A stretch of DNA of 38,472 nt from CAYTID01 sp964437735 (GCA_964437735.1 CAYTID010000014.1:1-38472); one strand, 5' to 3'. Numbered from the stretch's first letter, positions 7,200-17,514 are shown. Notes: generated by a model from the letters alone, not told the origin. A program made the numbers and translations.

Positions 7200-8468
7200 C
7201 TATAATAAATCAATAAATTCCTCTCTGTCTCTGATCAATTCCCATTTATTCCCGTCAATTAATATTTCTGCCGCCCGAAGTCTGCCGTTGTAATTCGATG
7301 CAAGAACATAACCATATGCACCAGTACACATGATCGCTAATTTGTCCCCTCTATCGACTATCGATACATTTCTGTCCAATCCGAAAAAATCACCACTTTC
7401 ACATAACGGACCGACAATATCTACTTTTTCCGTTTCCGAAGATTTTATTCTTAACGGGCTTATCTGATGGTATGAACCGTACAGACTTGGTCTAAGCAAA
7501 TCATTCATTCCCGCATCAACGATAATGAAAGTTTTTCCGGCATTATTTTTTCGCTGTATGACTTCCGTTACCAAAATTCCCGCATGAGCAATTATTGAAC
7601 GACCAGGCTGTATCAAAACCATGCAATTGGATTTTTTTAATACCGGTAACGCACTTTCAATAAGTGTTACGGTAGTAAATTTTGTATCGGGACGTTCATC
7701 ATCAACCGGTAACCATGGGTGAGATACAAAATCATGATACTGGACACCAAATCCTCCTCCAAAATTCAATTGTAACAATTCTATACCTTTTCCTCTCAGT
7801 TCATTTACCAAATCCACTGCTTCTTCTGCGGCATGGACAAATATTTCCGGATGAGTGATCTGCGAACCGATATGAGTATGAATTCCTAAAACTTTTATAT
7901 TCGACAGTTTTCTTGATTCATTTATTATATCAAACACATTCGACCGCTCTACCCCGAATTTATTGTGTTTTTTGCCGGTTGAAATATAAGGATGGGTCTT
8001 TGCTTCTATATCGAAATTTACCCTCAATAATACGTGAGGATACTTTTGAAGCCTTCCGGAAATTTCATTAATGATTGAAATTTCTTCTGCAGATTCACAA
8101 TTAAATGCCATAATATTATTTTGAAGGGCATATTCGATTTCATCATCACGCTTACCTACCCCTGTATAAGTAATTTTTTCGGGTGCAAAACCAGCCTTCA
8201 ATGCCAAAAATAATTCTCCCGAAGAACCGATATCAGCACCAAGTCCTTCAGCGGCAATAATTTTCAAGATGTTAATATTTGAATTTGCCTTAACAGCATA
8301 GCAAGAAAGATGGTTAAGACCGCCAAAAGAATTTTCAACTGCACGGCAATGATCGATAACGGATTGTTTACTGTATATGTATAAGGGTGTACCGAATTCT
8401 TCGACAGGATTATCTAACCGGGTGTTTTCACACCACAACATATCATCTATGTATTTGAATTCATGCAT
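7200..8468 (-). CDS. lysA: Diaminopimelate decarboxylase
   Basis: This 422-aa PLP enzyme of the alanine-racemase fold decarboxylates meso-diaminopimelate to L-lysine in the cytoplasm. The PLP lysine is Lys60 in CYAVKANSN. HTHIGSQI and the glycine-rich phosphate-binding NFGGGFGVQY follow in the barrel domain; the C-terminal domain has the LCESGD and GAYGY motifs contributed across the dimer. It begins 5 nt after lysC, so the first and last steps of lysine synthesis are encoded together. Confidence 0.95.
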   Translation of the reverse strand: MHEFKYIDDMLWCENTRLDNPVEEFGTPLYIYSKQSVIDHCRAVENSFGGLNHLSCYAVKANSNINILKIIAAEGLGADIGSSGELFLALKAGFAPEKITYTGVGKRDDEIEYALQNNIMAFNCESAEEISIINEISGRLQKYPHVLLRVNFDIEAKTHPYISTGKKHNKFGVERSNVFDIINESRKLSNIKVLGIHTHIGSQITHPEIFVHAAEEAVDLVNELRGKGIELLQLNFGGGFGVQYHDFVSHPWLPVDDERPDTKFTTVTLIESALPVLKKSNCMVLIQPGRSIIAHAGILVTEVIQRKNNAGKTFIIVDAGMNDLLRPSLYGSYHQISPLRIKSSETEKVDIVGPLCESGDFFGLDRNVSIVDRGDKLAIMCTGAYGYVLASNYNGRLRAAEILIDGNKWELIRDREEFIDLL

Positions 8469-8473
8469 ATGAA

Positions 8474-9841
8474 TTAATTATTCTTTCCAAACAATTCATC
8501 ATGCAACACTTTTACGGCATTATTGATATCTTTATCATCAATAACAAGCGTTAAATTAATTTCAGAGGCTCCCTGTGAAATCATTTCAATGTTAATATTC
8601 GAATTAGCGAGTGATTTAAAAATTCTTGCAGCCATCCCGTGAGTTTGTTTTATTCCCTCACCTACGATACAAACAATTGCTTTGTTTTTTACAATTTTTA
8701 TATCGCCTATATTTTCGAGCTCCTCAGTTATTGCATCCAAACCTTCATCATTATCAAGTGTAAGCGAAACACTCACTTCGGAAGTTGAGACAACATCTAT
8801 GCTTATTTCATGGTCAGCAAATATCGAAAACAGTTTTGCCAAAAAGCCGTGAGCAAGCAACATTCGAGACGATGTAACATTGACTACGCTGATTCCACTT
8901 TTTGAGGCAATGGATTTAACAATACAGCTATCGTCGGATGCGGGATTTTTCAGTATTAAAGTTCCTTCGATCTCGGGTTTGCGGGAATTTAATATTCTGA
9001 CCGGAATATTTTTTTGGACAGCCGGAAATATTGTATTCGGATGAAGAACTTTTGCCCCAAAATATGCTAACTCAGATGCTTCATCAAAACTTATTTCTTT
9101 AATAAGTTTTGCTTCAGGTATTATGCGAGGATCCGCACTCATCATACCATCCACATCGGTCCAAATTTGTATATTTTCAGCATTTAAAACAGAACCGATT
9201 ATCGCAGCGCTGAAATCAGATCCCCCGCGTCCGATCGTAGTTGTAATACCTTCTTCAGTAGATCCTATAAAACCCTGTGTAATAATTATACGATCCGATT
9301 CCAAGATCGGTAATAAAATTTCATTTGCTCTTTTATTTATCTTTTCGGTTATCGGACGTGCTGCGCCGTAATTAGTATCAGTAATCATAACCTCACGGAT
9401 ATCGACCAAGTGTGCATTTATCCCTGCATTTTCCATTGCTGCATGTATTATTAAGGACGATAATCTCTCGCCATAACTTGTGAATGTATCAAGAGAGCGG
9501 TCCGAAAGTTCACCGATCAGGTAAACTCCGCGCACCAGATTTCTTAATTCTTGAAAAATATCATCAATGATTTCAGAGACGGTATCATATCTTTCCTGAA
9601 TTAACAATTCCTCAGCAATGTTTTTATGCCGATTTCTCAACCTATCTAAAATATTCAGCGACTTATCTTTATCGCCAATCTTAACTGTTTGTGCACTCTT
9701 TATTAAATCGTTTGTCACGCCCGAACATGCTGAAACAAAAACAATAATATTTTTTGAAGGTTCTTTCTTCACGATATCAATTACGCGTTTGATAGCAACT
9801 GCATTCTCGACTGAAGTACCTCCGAATTTCATTACTACCAT
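8474..9841 (-). CDS. lysC: Aspartate kinase (monofunctional)
   Basis: This 455-aa enzyme phosphorylates L-aspartate, the entry to the lysine, threonine, methionine and DAP pathways. KFGGTSV (residues 5-11) is the amino-acid kinase signature, and TTIGRGGSDFSAAI marks the nucleotide/aspartate region. Two ACT domains follow (about 310-455), so end-product feedback, probably by lysine given the adjacent lysA, is likely. No homoserine dehydrogenase domain is attached. The start is ATG at 9841, with AAGGAT upstream; an alternative ATG lies three codons in. It sits 19 nt after the DPP4-type peptidase gene. Confidence 0.93.
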   Translation of the reverse strand: MVVMKFGGTSVENAVAIKRVIDIVKKEPSKNIIVFVSACSGVTNDLIKSAQTVKIGDKDKSLNILDRLRNRHKNIAEELLIQERYDTVSEIIDDIFQELRNLVRGVYLIGELSDRSLDTFTSYGERLSSLIIHAAMENAGINAHLVDIREVMITDTNYGAARPITEKINKRANEILLPILESDRIIITQGFIGSTEEGITTTIGRGGSDFSAAIIGSVLNAENIQIWTDVDGMMSADPRIIPEAKLIKEISFDEASELAYFGAKVLHPNTIFPAVQKNIPVRILNSRKPEIEGTLILKNPASDDSCIVKSIASKSGISVVNVTSSRMLLAHGFLAKLFSIFADHEISIDVVSTSEVSVSLTLDNDEGLDAITEELENIGDIKIVKNKAIVCIVGEGIKQTHGMAARIFKSLANSNINIEMISQGASEINLTLVIDDKDINNAVKVLHDELFGKNN

Positions 9842-9860
9842 CTAAAAAATCCTTGTATAA

Positions 9861-12068
9861 TTATAAATTTTCAAAAATAAAATCTGTTATTGTTTTGTAT
9901 AAATGCAACCGTATTATGCCTGTTCCAATACCATGATGCCCGTTCGGATAAAGCATCATCGAAAATCTTTTCCCTTGCTTTTGTAATTCATCAGCCAGCA
10001 TAATCGTATTATGAATGTGTACATTGTCGTCTGCCGTTCCATGTATAAGAAGTAAATTACCATTTAATTTTTCCGCATATGGAAGGGTCGAGCTTTCTTT
10101 ATAACCTTCCGGATTCAATTCGGGAGTTTGCATATATCGTTCGGTATAGATTGTATCATAATATTTCCAGTCCACAACCGATGCTGATGCAATTGCTGTT
10201 TTGAATATATCGTTTCCCGTCAAGATTGATTTGCACGCCATATATCCGCCGTAACTTGCCCCCCAGATTCCTATGCGACGGCTGTCAACATAGGGAAGAG
10301 ATGAAAGAAATTTAGCCCCTTCTATCTGATCGTAAGTTTCCCATTTCCCCAGATTTTTATAAACTATTTTCTTAAAATTTTTCCCCCTGGCACCTGTACC
10401 TCTGCCGTCGATACTTGCTATTATATAACCCTTCCGGGATAGATAAGTATACCAAAGAATATTCCGCTCCCATTCATTCAATACAGTTTGTGAACCGGGT
10501 CCGCCATATACATAAATTAGTACCGGATATTTCATGTCAGGATTAAAATTTACAGGTTTAATCATCCAGGCATTTAAATCAACACCGTCTGAAGTTTTAA
10601 AACTAAAAATTTCTTTCTTCGGTTTTTCAAGTGCATCATATTCGATGTTTGTATTTTCTTCAATAACGCGGAGGAAATTTCCGTTATTATCATGTAATGA
10701 TATTTTTGAACGATGATTTACGTTTGAATAGGTATCGATGTAAACCGAATGATCAGGTGAAATATTTACATAATGGGTGCCTGTTTCTAAAGATATCCTT
10801 TTAAAAATTTTACCCTTAAAATTAATTTTATAAAGATGTTTTTCAGTGGGAGATTTTTCACTTGCAGTAAAATAAATAATTCCTTTTTGTTCGTCCACAC
10901 CGGCTAAGGATAATACATCCCAACTCCCTCTTGTAATTTGTTTATATTTACCGTCAAGTGTGTACAAATATAAATGATTAAATCCGTCTCTTTCCGATGA
11001 CCATATAAATCTACCGTCATGTAATTGATGAAAAGCCGCATCTTCAATATTCAACCAAGTATCCGACTTTTCAGAGAAAATAATTTTAGATTTCCCCGTA
11101 AAGATATCCGATGATAACAATTCAAAAATATTCTGAAGTCGGTTAACCCTATAAATTAAGATTTTGTCGCCTGAAACAGACCATTTAATGTTAGGGATAT
11201 ATATATCAGTATTATCACCAATGTCCATCCAAACAAGTTTATTAGTTTCGATGGAAATGACACCCACACGTGCGATAGAATTTGTCTCTCCTGATTTAGG
11301 ATATCTCATTGTTTCAATTTTTTGTGAGTCTGTTGAATATTTAACAATCGGGACTTCAGGAACTTTGCTTTGATCAAGCTGCCAGAATGCGATATGCTTT
11401 CCATCGTGCGACCAATGCCAACCGTCTATGATTCCCCATTCTTCTTCATACACCCAGTCGAAGTTTCCGTTGAGAACAGTTTTTGAGCCATCAAAAGTCA
11501 GTTGTGTCAAAGCTCTAGAAAGTAAATCCACGACAAAAAGATTATTTTCACGCACAAATCCAATTTTCTTACTGTCGGGTGAAAATTTTATGAGCATTTG
11601 TCCTTCATGCGAATTCATGAGATTATAAAATTTTCCGGAATTAAGATCGTAAATAGAAAATTTTCCACCGGATTTCATTGCTCTGGCGGGAATTGATTCG
11701 GTAAAAAGGATAGAATTTTCGTCAGGAGAAATTATATAATTTACAATTTTCATCGGTTGATCACCTTCATTTTCCACTAAGATAGCTGCATCGATAAAAA
11801 TTGATTTTTTTCCCGATTTGACATCATATTTCCATATATTCGTCCGTTTTGTAAGGGAATCTGTTTCAAGATAAATGAAACTTTTGCCGTCTTTGAACCA
11901 TTTTACAGATCTCAAAGATTTTTGTGAATATTTCGTGGATAAAAATATGTCTTCAAGAGTAAGGTCGGATTTTTCTTCTGATGCGTTTGCATTTTTATTC
12001 ATCAATATCAGAAATAATACAAATATCATGATGAATTTTGTCAATGAGATTATTTTCATACGTTTCAT
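9861..12068 (-). CDS. Dipeptidyl-peptidase IV-type serine peptidase (S9 family), exported
   Basis: This 735-aa protein has an N-terminal signal peptide (residues 1-29, ending ANA), a beta-propeller domain and a C-terminal alpha/beta hydrolase. The catalytic triad aligns with human DPP4: Ser605 in GASYGGY, Asp680 in HGTADDNVH and His712 before GI. DWVYEEEW (204-211) carries the paired glutamates that grip the substrate N-terminus in DPP4, so it should release N-terminal dipeptides, typically after proline or alanine. It is probably periplasmic or outer-membrane associated. It starts 3 nt after the M14 peptidase gene, so the two are probably co-expressed. Xaa-Pro specificity is inferred from the motif. 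Confidence 0.93.
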   Translation of the reverse strand: MKRMKIISLTKFIMIFVLFLILMNKNANASEEKSDLTLEDIFLSTKYSQKSLRSVKWFKDGKSFIYLETDSLTKRTNIWKYDVKSGKKSIFIDAAILVENEGDQPMKIVNYIISPDENSILFTESIPARAMKSGGKFSIYDLNSGKFYNLMNSHEGQMLIKFSPDSKKIGFVRENNLFVVDLLSRALTQLTFDGSKTVLNGNFDWVYEEEWGIIDGWHWSHDGKHIAFWQLDQSKVPEVPIVKYSTDSQKIETMRYPKSGETNSIARVGVISIETNKLVWMDIGDNTDIYIPNIKWSVSGDKILIYRVNRLQNIFELLSSDIFTGKSKIIFSEKSDTWLNIEDAAFHQLHDGRFIWSSERDGFNHLYLYTLDGKYKQITRGSWDVLSLAGVDEQKGIIYFTASEKSPTEKHLYKINFKGKIFKRISLETGTHYVNISPDHSVYIDTYSNVNHRSKISLHDNNGNFLRVIEENTNIEYDALEKPKKEIFSFKTSDGVDLNAWMIKPVNFNPDMKYPVLIYVYGGPGSQTVLNEWERNILWYTYLSRKGYIIASIDGRGTGARGKNFKKIVYKNLGKWETYDQIEGAKFLSSLPYVDSRRIGIWGASYGGYMACKSILTGNDIFKTAIASASVVDWKYYDTIYTERYMQTPELNPEGYKESSTLPYAEKLNGNLLLIHGTADDNVHIHNTIMLADELQKQGKRFSMMLYPNGHHGIGTGIIRLHLYKTITDFIFENL

Positions 12069-12071
12069 AAT

Positions 12072-13853
12072 TTATTTTTGAAATTTATAAGGTATTGTAT
12101 TTATCTTCGTATCCGTTCGTAGTCGTGTAATCGGATATACATTCATATTCTTGTCCCGGTAAGGTGAACGTTGATAAAAGAAATTTAGTCGTGCGACGGG
12201 ATTTTTTGCAAAAGTAGTGTCGGATTTTAATTTTTCCTCGAATTCAATTTTTAAAGATTCATCAGCCGCTAACATATCTCTGGCTAATTTCTCAGCTACA
12301 TAATTTTCTACATATTCTTTTTGTTCGAAAATTGGATTAAAAAAACCCCAGGCTACTAATGCATCAGGACCTTCGGGTTCGAGAAGGTGTATGGCAACTT
12401 TTGCAGTTCTCTGATTCAAATAAACCACAATAGTCCCTTCAGGAAACAATTGTTTTTCTATAAAATTTTCAACCGAATATGTTACAGGAAGTCTCCCTTC
12501 GTATGGTCGTTCCTGCCATTTTGGATTTACAAAACGAACCTTTTCCACCTCTAATTCCATTGGGGTGCTCAATACTTCTATATCAAGTCCATGCAATAAG
12601 AGTAACTCAGTAACTTCTTTCCATTGCTTAGGGATCAAATAAGCAATCGGAGGATTAATTGATTTCACAATCTTAACATTTCTAAACCATGGAACTTTAA
12701 TATTTATAGGTTTATCGGTCCATTGAATCCATTCAGAACCGGAAATGGCACTTGAATCTATTTTCGATTCGAATGAAAGAAAATCAATCGTATCAGGAAC
12801 ACCGGTTGATTCAAAAGTTAACGGAAAATTATTACCGAAACCTTTAACAGTTTGTTCGTCTGCCTCGCGCACAGCCTGCTTGATAGATTTAGGATCTGAA
12901 TTTAAATTTTCGAAAATCGTTTGTAGGAAATAATAAGTTGCCTCTACACGTGTTTTGTAATCCTTCAACATGTGAGTCTCGATGAGCAATCCCGGTCTGT
13001 TATGCAAGGTTACAAATGAATTCGCTAACCTTGGTGGAGCGATTCCTCCATACATTCCTTTCGCGGGGATTTTATTATCAAGAAACCACACATAGGGCGC
13101 TAACGGATAACCGATCTTTTCCATTTTAGGTAAAATATTTCCTAAAAAATTAGTATTAACCCAATTACGAACAACTGGTGCTACATTGATATTGTTATCG
13201 ATCGCATAAGTGACAGCGTATTGATAATCTGCTCCGTTAGTAGTGTGAATATCAATAAATAAATCAGGTTTCCACGTATTAAATAGTTTTAGGAAAGCTT
13301 TCGTTTCAGGAGCATCAGCCTTTATGTAATCCCTATTAAGATTCAAATTTGTTGCATTTGTTCTCCACCCCATCTCATCCGGTCCATTTTGGTTTATTCG
13401 GTTAAATGGTCCGAACCTTTCATGTCCATCCGGATTGTAAATGGGCAAAATCAATAAAATAATATTGTCTAATAGTCCGTTGTAACGTTCTGCAATAAGA
13501 ATATCCCTTATTAACATCAGGCTCGCATCTTTCCCTTCGACCTCCCCGGAGTGGATGCAATTTTGTATTAATACTACAACTTTATCGGAATTAAATGCTG
13601 CAAGTGGCTTAAATAATTTATCTTTAGAGATAATAATTAAAGGAATGTCTCTACCTTCGCCACTCTGACCAATGCTAATTATTTTTACATACTCAGAGTG
13701 TTTTTCTAATTTATGTATGAATTCAAGGGTCTCAAAGTATCGTGATGTCTCCCTAAATTGAGTTTTTTCTGCTTTAGTTAACCACTCCAAAGGAATTGTC
13801 TGCGAACGAGATACAATCGGCAAAAACAGTAAAATAAATATGATCTTACGCAT
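12072..13853 (-). CDS. Exported M14-family zinc carboxypeptidase
   Basis: This 593-aa protein has a signal peptide (1-18). The zinc ligands His101 and Glu104 (IHSGEVEG) and His203 (DIHTTNG) are present, as is the general-base Glu292 in LLIETHML. NPDGHERF and NLNRDY are other M14 landmarks. The catalytic domain ends near 330; the remaining C-terminal half has no motif I recognise and may be a beta-rich accessory region. The fold predicts removal of C-terminal residues or cleavage of peptide cross-bridges; substrate specificity is not visible. It lies 7 nt after the M64 gene and 3 nt before the DPP4-type gene. Confidence 0.9.
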   Translation of the reverse strand: MRKIIFILLFLPIVSRSQTIPLEWLTKAEKTQFRETSRYFETLEFIHKLEKHSEYVKIISIGQSGEGRDIPLIIISKDKLFKPLAAFNSDKVVVLIQNCIHSGEVEGKDASLMLIRDILIAERYNGLLDNIILLILPIYNPDGHERFGPFNRINQNGPDEMGWRTNATNLNLNRDYIKADAPETKAFLKLFNTWKPDLFIDIHTTNGADYQYAVTYAIDNNINVAPVVRNWVNTNFLGNILPKMEKIGYPLAPYVWFLDNKIPAKGMYGGIAPPRLANSFVTLHNRPGLLIETHMLKDYKTRVEATYYFLQTIFENLNSDPKSIKQAVREADEQTVKGFGNNFPLTFESTGVPDTIDFLSFESKIDSSAISGSEWIQWTDKPINIKVPWFRNVKIVKSINPPIAYLIPKQWKEVTELLLLHGLDIEVLSTPMELEVEKVRFVNPKWQERPYEGRLPVTYSVENFIEKQLFPEGTIVVYLNQRTAKVAIHLLEPEGPDALVAWGFFNPIFEQKEYVENYVAEKLARDMLAADESLKIEFEEKLKSDTTFAKNPVARLNFFYQRSPYRDKNMNVYPITRLRTDTKINTIPYKFQK

Positions 13854-13860
13854 CGATAGA

Positions 13861-15288
13861 CTATTTTGAATAAAAATCGATCATTTTAGAAATAGCCGCT
13901 CTACACACCGAATCAAAGTCTGTCAGACTAAGACTAAACATTCTGCAATCGATAGCTGGTCGATACAAACCTTCAGATATGTACCCTGCTCCCTCAAATA
14001 AACCAACCTTATTTGAATATTTTGAGTTTTTTAGAATCTCTTTTGCTTGATTGATCAGTGGTTCTCTCTTTTGATAATAATCAGGAGCCAGACGATCTAA
14101 TTTCTGCCGTTCTCGCTCTAAACTATCATATTCTGCTTTTTCCCAGTGAGTTGGAATTGGAGTATCCTCACTAACTAAATGTTTCCATTTTAGATTTTCT
14201 TTTTCTTTAATTGGAGTAACATTCGGTTCCCAAGGGTCTATTCCTTTACTGTAGAAATCAGTATAAGAAACCTGAGAACTGTAATATTCATCACCTAATC
14301 CTCCAAAACTATGTCCGAATTCATGTACATACACATATTCAATTTGCCATTCTTTTCCGGGAGCATCGGGCTTGGTATATGTTGTAGTATATAAGTTAAA
14401 AATACCTCCGCCACCATACCGGTCATCATTAACCAAGATATTTATAAAATCATAAGGCGTAGCAGAAGAAATATCACGAAGATTTTTGTTATTTTCCGTC
14501 AATACATACCTGGAGGAGCCGAAATAATTGTAAGTTGTCCCTAATGGAGTATTTTTCCAAATATTTTTATCGGGGAGATCAATTCCCGAATCATCGGAAA
14601 TAACTTCAATTGTCCAAACGTTAAAATCTTTTTTCCTCTCTTTGAACGGGCTTGTATTGAACATATGGTCATTAAGTTTTCTTGCATCATCTCGGAATTT
14701 TTGCATTTCTTCTTTTTTATAACCATCCCCGATAATCAAAATATCAACTTTTTCGTTGGGAGAACCATTATTCATTAATTGTGTAACCTTAAAATCATTT
14801 TTTCTTATCTCTTTATTGACACTAACCGGATTATTCGGATCGATAATAATCGAAAATATTTCCTTGAAAAACATTTGCTTGTCACGACGGTTAATTGTCA
14901 GTTGTATTTTTTTTAGAGGAAATGGAAATCGTACAGTTTCATGGAAAGTTTTATTTATGCCGGTGTTAGCTTCGTCAGTCGTCTGCCATTCATTGAATAT
15001 TGTGCAATAACCTCTTGAAAAAATAACCTGATTAGTTGAAAGATCTGTTATTTTGAAAAGATATTCACCCAGGTTCAGGGTATCTACTAAATTTATTTTA
15101 CTTCCGGGCCATACTCCCTCTTCAAAGATCTGGTCAACACTAAAATATTCCTGTGATTTTGTTCCTGTATGGAAGTAATCGACACGCATGGTTTTATCTG
15201 AAAAATATTTTTGATAATTTTGTACAGAAAAAACCGTTGTACCGGAAATACACATCAGCACAAACATAATTGATAATTTAGCTTTCAT
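13861..15288 (-). CDS. Exported M64-family (IgA peptidase-like) metallopeptidase
   Basis: This 475-aa protein has a signal peptide (1-21). The zinc site is HEFGHSFGGLGDEY: His322, Glu323, His326 and Asp333, matching the HExxH...D pattern of family M64, founded on the Clostridium ramosum IgA peptidase. The N-terminal region (about 22-160) corresponds to the M64 N-terminal domain, and DILIIGDGY (about 182-190) opens the catalytic domain. Its ATG follows the rluB stop codon with no intervening base (TAA-ATG), so translation is probably coupled. The natural substrate is unknown; immunoglobulin cleavage should not be assumed for a probably free-living organism. Confidence 0.9.
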   Translation of the reverse strand: MKAKLSIMFVLMCISGTTVFSVQNYQKYFSDKTMRVDYFHTGTKSQEYFSVDQIFEEGVWPGSKINLVDTLNLGEYLFKITDLSTNQVIFSRGYCTIFNEWQTTDEANTGINKTFHETVRFPFPLKKIQLTINRRDKQMFFKEIFSIIIDPNNPVSVNKEIRKNDFKVTQLMNNGSPNEKVDILIIGDGYKKEEMQKFRDDARKLNDHMFNTSPFKERKKDFNVWTIEVISDDSGIDLPDKNIWKNTPLGTTYNYFGSSRYVLTENNKNLRDISSATPYDFINILVNDDRYGGGGIFNLYTTTYTKPDAPGKEWQIEYVYVHEFGHSFGGLGDEYYSSQVSYTDFYSKGIDPWEPNVTPIKEKENLKWKHLVSEDTPIPTHWEKAEYDSLERERQKLDRLAPDYYQKREPLINQAKEILKNSKYSNKVGLFEGAGYISEGLYRPAIDCRMFSLSLTDFDSVCRAAISKMIDFYSK

Positions 15289-16026
15289 TTATTCATCTTT
15301 CTTTTTTAGTTTTGTAAGTCCTTCGATTTCCTTCTTTGTCATAAACCGCCATTGTCCACGCTTTAATCCTTCCAGATTAATTTTTCCGTATGCCAGACGT
15401 TCCAATTTTTTTATTTCATATCCAAGTGATTCGAACATTCTATGAATTTGACGATTTCGGCCTTCATGTATTATAAGACCAACGACCATTTTTTTTGAAT
15501 TTGGTAAAATATCTACATCGGCAGGATGTGTAACACCATCTGATAATTTAACTCCACGCCGTAATTTAATAATGTCGTCAAACTCTATCGGTTTATCGAT
15601 CTTTGCGATATATGTTTTCTTCACTTCGTTTTGAGGATGCATCAGTTTATTAGCGAATTGCCCATCATTTGTTAAAATTAGAGCTCCTGTAGTATCCTTA
15701 TCGAGACGTCCAACCGGAAAGATTCTTTCCTTAACCTTCACATAATCTAACACTGTAGTACGTCCGCGTTCATCTTTCGTTGTCGTAATACAATCTTTCG
15801 GCTTATTGAATATTATATACAGAGGGCGTGAGATATTAACAATTTGTTTCCCGTCAACAGAAATATTATCGATTTTGGGATCCACTTTAATGCCCAGCTC
15901 ATGAACGACTTTATGATTGATACGGACTCTTCCTTCCAATATCAATTCATCAGCTTTCCGCCGAGATACAACGCCACAGTCGGCAATAAATTTATTTAAT
16001 CTGACAGTATTTTTTATGGCTTTCAT
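15289..16026 (-). CDS. rluB: Pseudouridine synthase, RsuA/RluB family
   Basis: This 245-aa protein has an N-terminal S4 RNA-binding domain (RLNKFIADCGVVSRRKADEL, about 9-28) followed by the RsuA/RluB/RluE/RluF catalytic domain. GRLDKDTTGALILTNDG contains the catalytic aspartate. The most likely substrate is 23S rRNA (RluB-type), but the exact uridine cannot be read from the sequence. It overlaps scpB by 4 nt (ATGA). The scpA-scpB-rluB order is common across bacteria, which supports the rluB name. Confidence 0.85.
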   Translation of the reverse strand: MKAIKNTVRLNKFIADCGVVSRRKADELILEGRVRINHKVVHELGIKVDPKIDNISVDGKQIVNISRPLYIIFNKPKDCITTTKDERGRTTVLDYVKVKERIFPVGRLDKDTTGALILTNDGQFANKLMHPQNEVKKTYIAKIDKPIEFDDIIKLRRGVKLSDGVTHPADVDILPNSKKMVVGLIIHEGRNRQIHRMFESLGYEIKKLERLAYGKINLEGLKRGQWRFMTKKEIEGLTKLKKKDE

Positions 16027-16763
16027 TGCACATTGTCGTTATTGTTTTGATTTTCCGATTCTTCGACATTTCTGTTATCATCTTCGGATTTATTAACGTT
16101 TTCGATATTACCTTCCTGTAAATCGGTTCCATTAGTATCCTCATCACTCACTTCACCGTTTTTGCCCATTCGTTTCAGGAGTTCCTTTTCGATTTCGAAA
16201 TTTGTATCGCTAAGAATTTCATCTATTTCCCTGGGTCTGGGTAAATCAATCAAATCATTCAAACCGAAATGCTTTAAAAATGTGTGCGTCGATCCGTAAA
16301 GAAGAGGTCTTCCGGGAGTTGCCGCTCTACCGACGATTGTAATCAAATCCTTTTCAAGCAATGTATTTATCATATAATCTACTGCAACGCCTCGTATCGC
16401 TTCAATCTCAGGCTTTGTTACCGGCTGCTTGTATGCAATTACTGCTAGTGTCTCCAAAGCAGATTGAGATAATTTTCTTTTTGCTTTTTCTTTAACCAAT
16501 AATCCAAGCCAATCTGCAAATTCGGGCATAGTCGCGAATTGAAAGCCGCCCGCTACCTGAGTTATCCGGAAGGAACGTCTGGCTTGAACATATTCATTAT
16601 TTAATTCCCGTATAATATTCAATACTTCATCATCATTTATTTTTATTCGAAGCTGAATTTCTTCAGACGATTTTAATATGCTAATAATTTCCCTTGTTGT
16701 TAAAGGATCGTCCGAAGCAAATATAAGTGCTTCGATAATACGTTTTTTTTCAGAATATTCCAT
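16023..16763 (-). CDS. scpB: Segregation and condensation protein B
   Basis: This 246-aa protein is the winged-helix kleisin-associated partner of ScpA and SMC in chromosome condensation. The core (about 1-190) shows the family stretches around EALIFASDDPLT and ALETLAVIAYKQPVTKPEIE, then the RGVAVD and GRPLLYG motifs. After about residue 200 there is a low-complexity tail rich in Asp, Glu and Asn, probably disordered. It overlaps rluB by 4 nt and lies 8 nt after scpA. Confidence 0.93.
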   Translation of the reverse strand: MEYSEKKRIIEALIFASDDPLTTREIISILKSSEEIQLRIKINDDEVLNIIRELNNEYVQARRSFRITQVAGGFQFATMPEFADWLGLLVKEKAKRKLSQSALETLAVIAYKQPVTKPEIEAIRGVAVDYMINTLLEKDLITIVGRAATPGRPLLYGSTHTFLKHFGLNDLIDLPRPREIDEILSDTNFEIEKELLKRMGKNGEVSDEDTNGTDLQEGNIENVNKSEDDNRNVEESENQNNNDNVQ

Positions 16764-16771
16764 TGATATAA

Positions 16772-17503
16772 TTAATTATTTTCTATTGTTAATTTATATA
16801 TTATAAAATCATCGTTTAGAGATTCAGACTCCTTAATTCCGATTACCTGGGCTTTCATCAACTCCAACATCGCGATTATTGTAACAATAATCCTTATTTT
16901 TTCCGTCATAAAAGAAACAAGCTCCATAAATGTCCCTTCTTCACGGGCTCGAAAGAAATCGATAATATAACTAATCTGTTCATCGATGCTAACATTCAGC
17001 ATTTCAATATTATGATAAATTTTCTTAGGAACACTGTCCATCGCTCGTTTGAACGCGGCAATCAGTTTGTACATCGTCAAATCCTTTAACGATTCCTCCC
17101 TATCCTGAACAGATAATTTTTTCTGGTCATGGTGAAAGAGCTTTCTGTAAAACAATTTTCGTCTCTCTGATTCCAGTGTCGATAATTTTTCCGACATTTC
17201 TTTGAATCTTCTGTACTCAAGAAGTCTCCGAACCAATTCAGCTCTGGGATCTGTCTCTACATCTTCTCCCCCTTCCTGTGGCAGCAGCATCTTTACTTTA
17301 ATCTGCATTAATTCTGCAGCTACAACAATGAAATCCCCTGCAATTTCCAGATCAAGTTCGTGAAGGTAATTTATATACTCGAGAAATTCTTTTGTGATTT
17401 TTGATATTGGAATGTCGAGAATATCTAGCTCATCCCTTTTAATAAAAAAGAGGAGCAAATCCAACGGACCTTCGAAGTGTTGTATTTTAACTTTATATGA
17501 CAT
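16772..17503 (-). CDS. scpA: Segregation and condensation protein A (kleisin)
   Basis: This 243-aa kleisin bridges SMC heads and binds ScpB. The N-terminal signature VKIQHFEGPLDLLLFFIKRD is present, followed by the ISKITKEFLEYI and AAELMQIKVKMLLP segments. A charged helical middle and a C-terminal winged-helix region complete the usual architecture at normal length. It starts 11 nt after trpS. SMC itself is not in the window. Confidence 0.94.
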   Translation of the reverse strand: MSYKVKIQHFEGPLDLLLFFIKRDELDILDIPISKITKEFLEYINYLHELDLEIAGDFIVVAAELMQIKVKMLLPQEGGEDVETDPRAELVRRLLEYRRFKEMSEKLSTLESERRKLFYRKLFHHDQKKLSVQDREESLKDLTMYKLIAAFKRAMDSVPKKIYHNIEMLNVSIDEQISYIIDFFRAREEGTFMELVSFMTEKIRIIVTIIAMLELMKAQVIGIKESESLNDDFIIYKLTIENN

Positions 17504-17514
17504 TAAAATAATTA

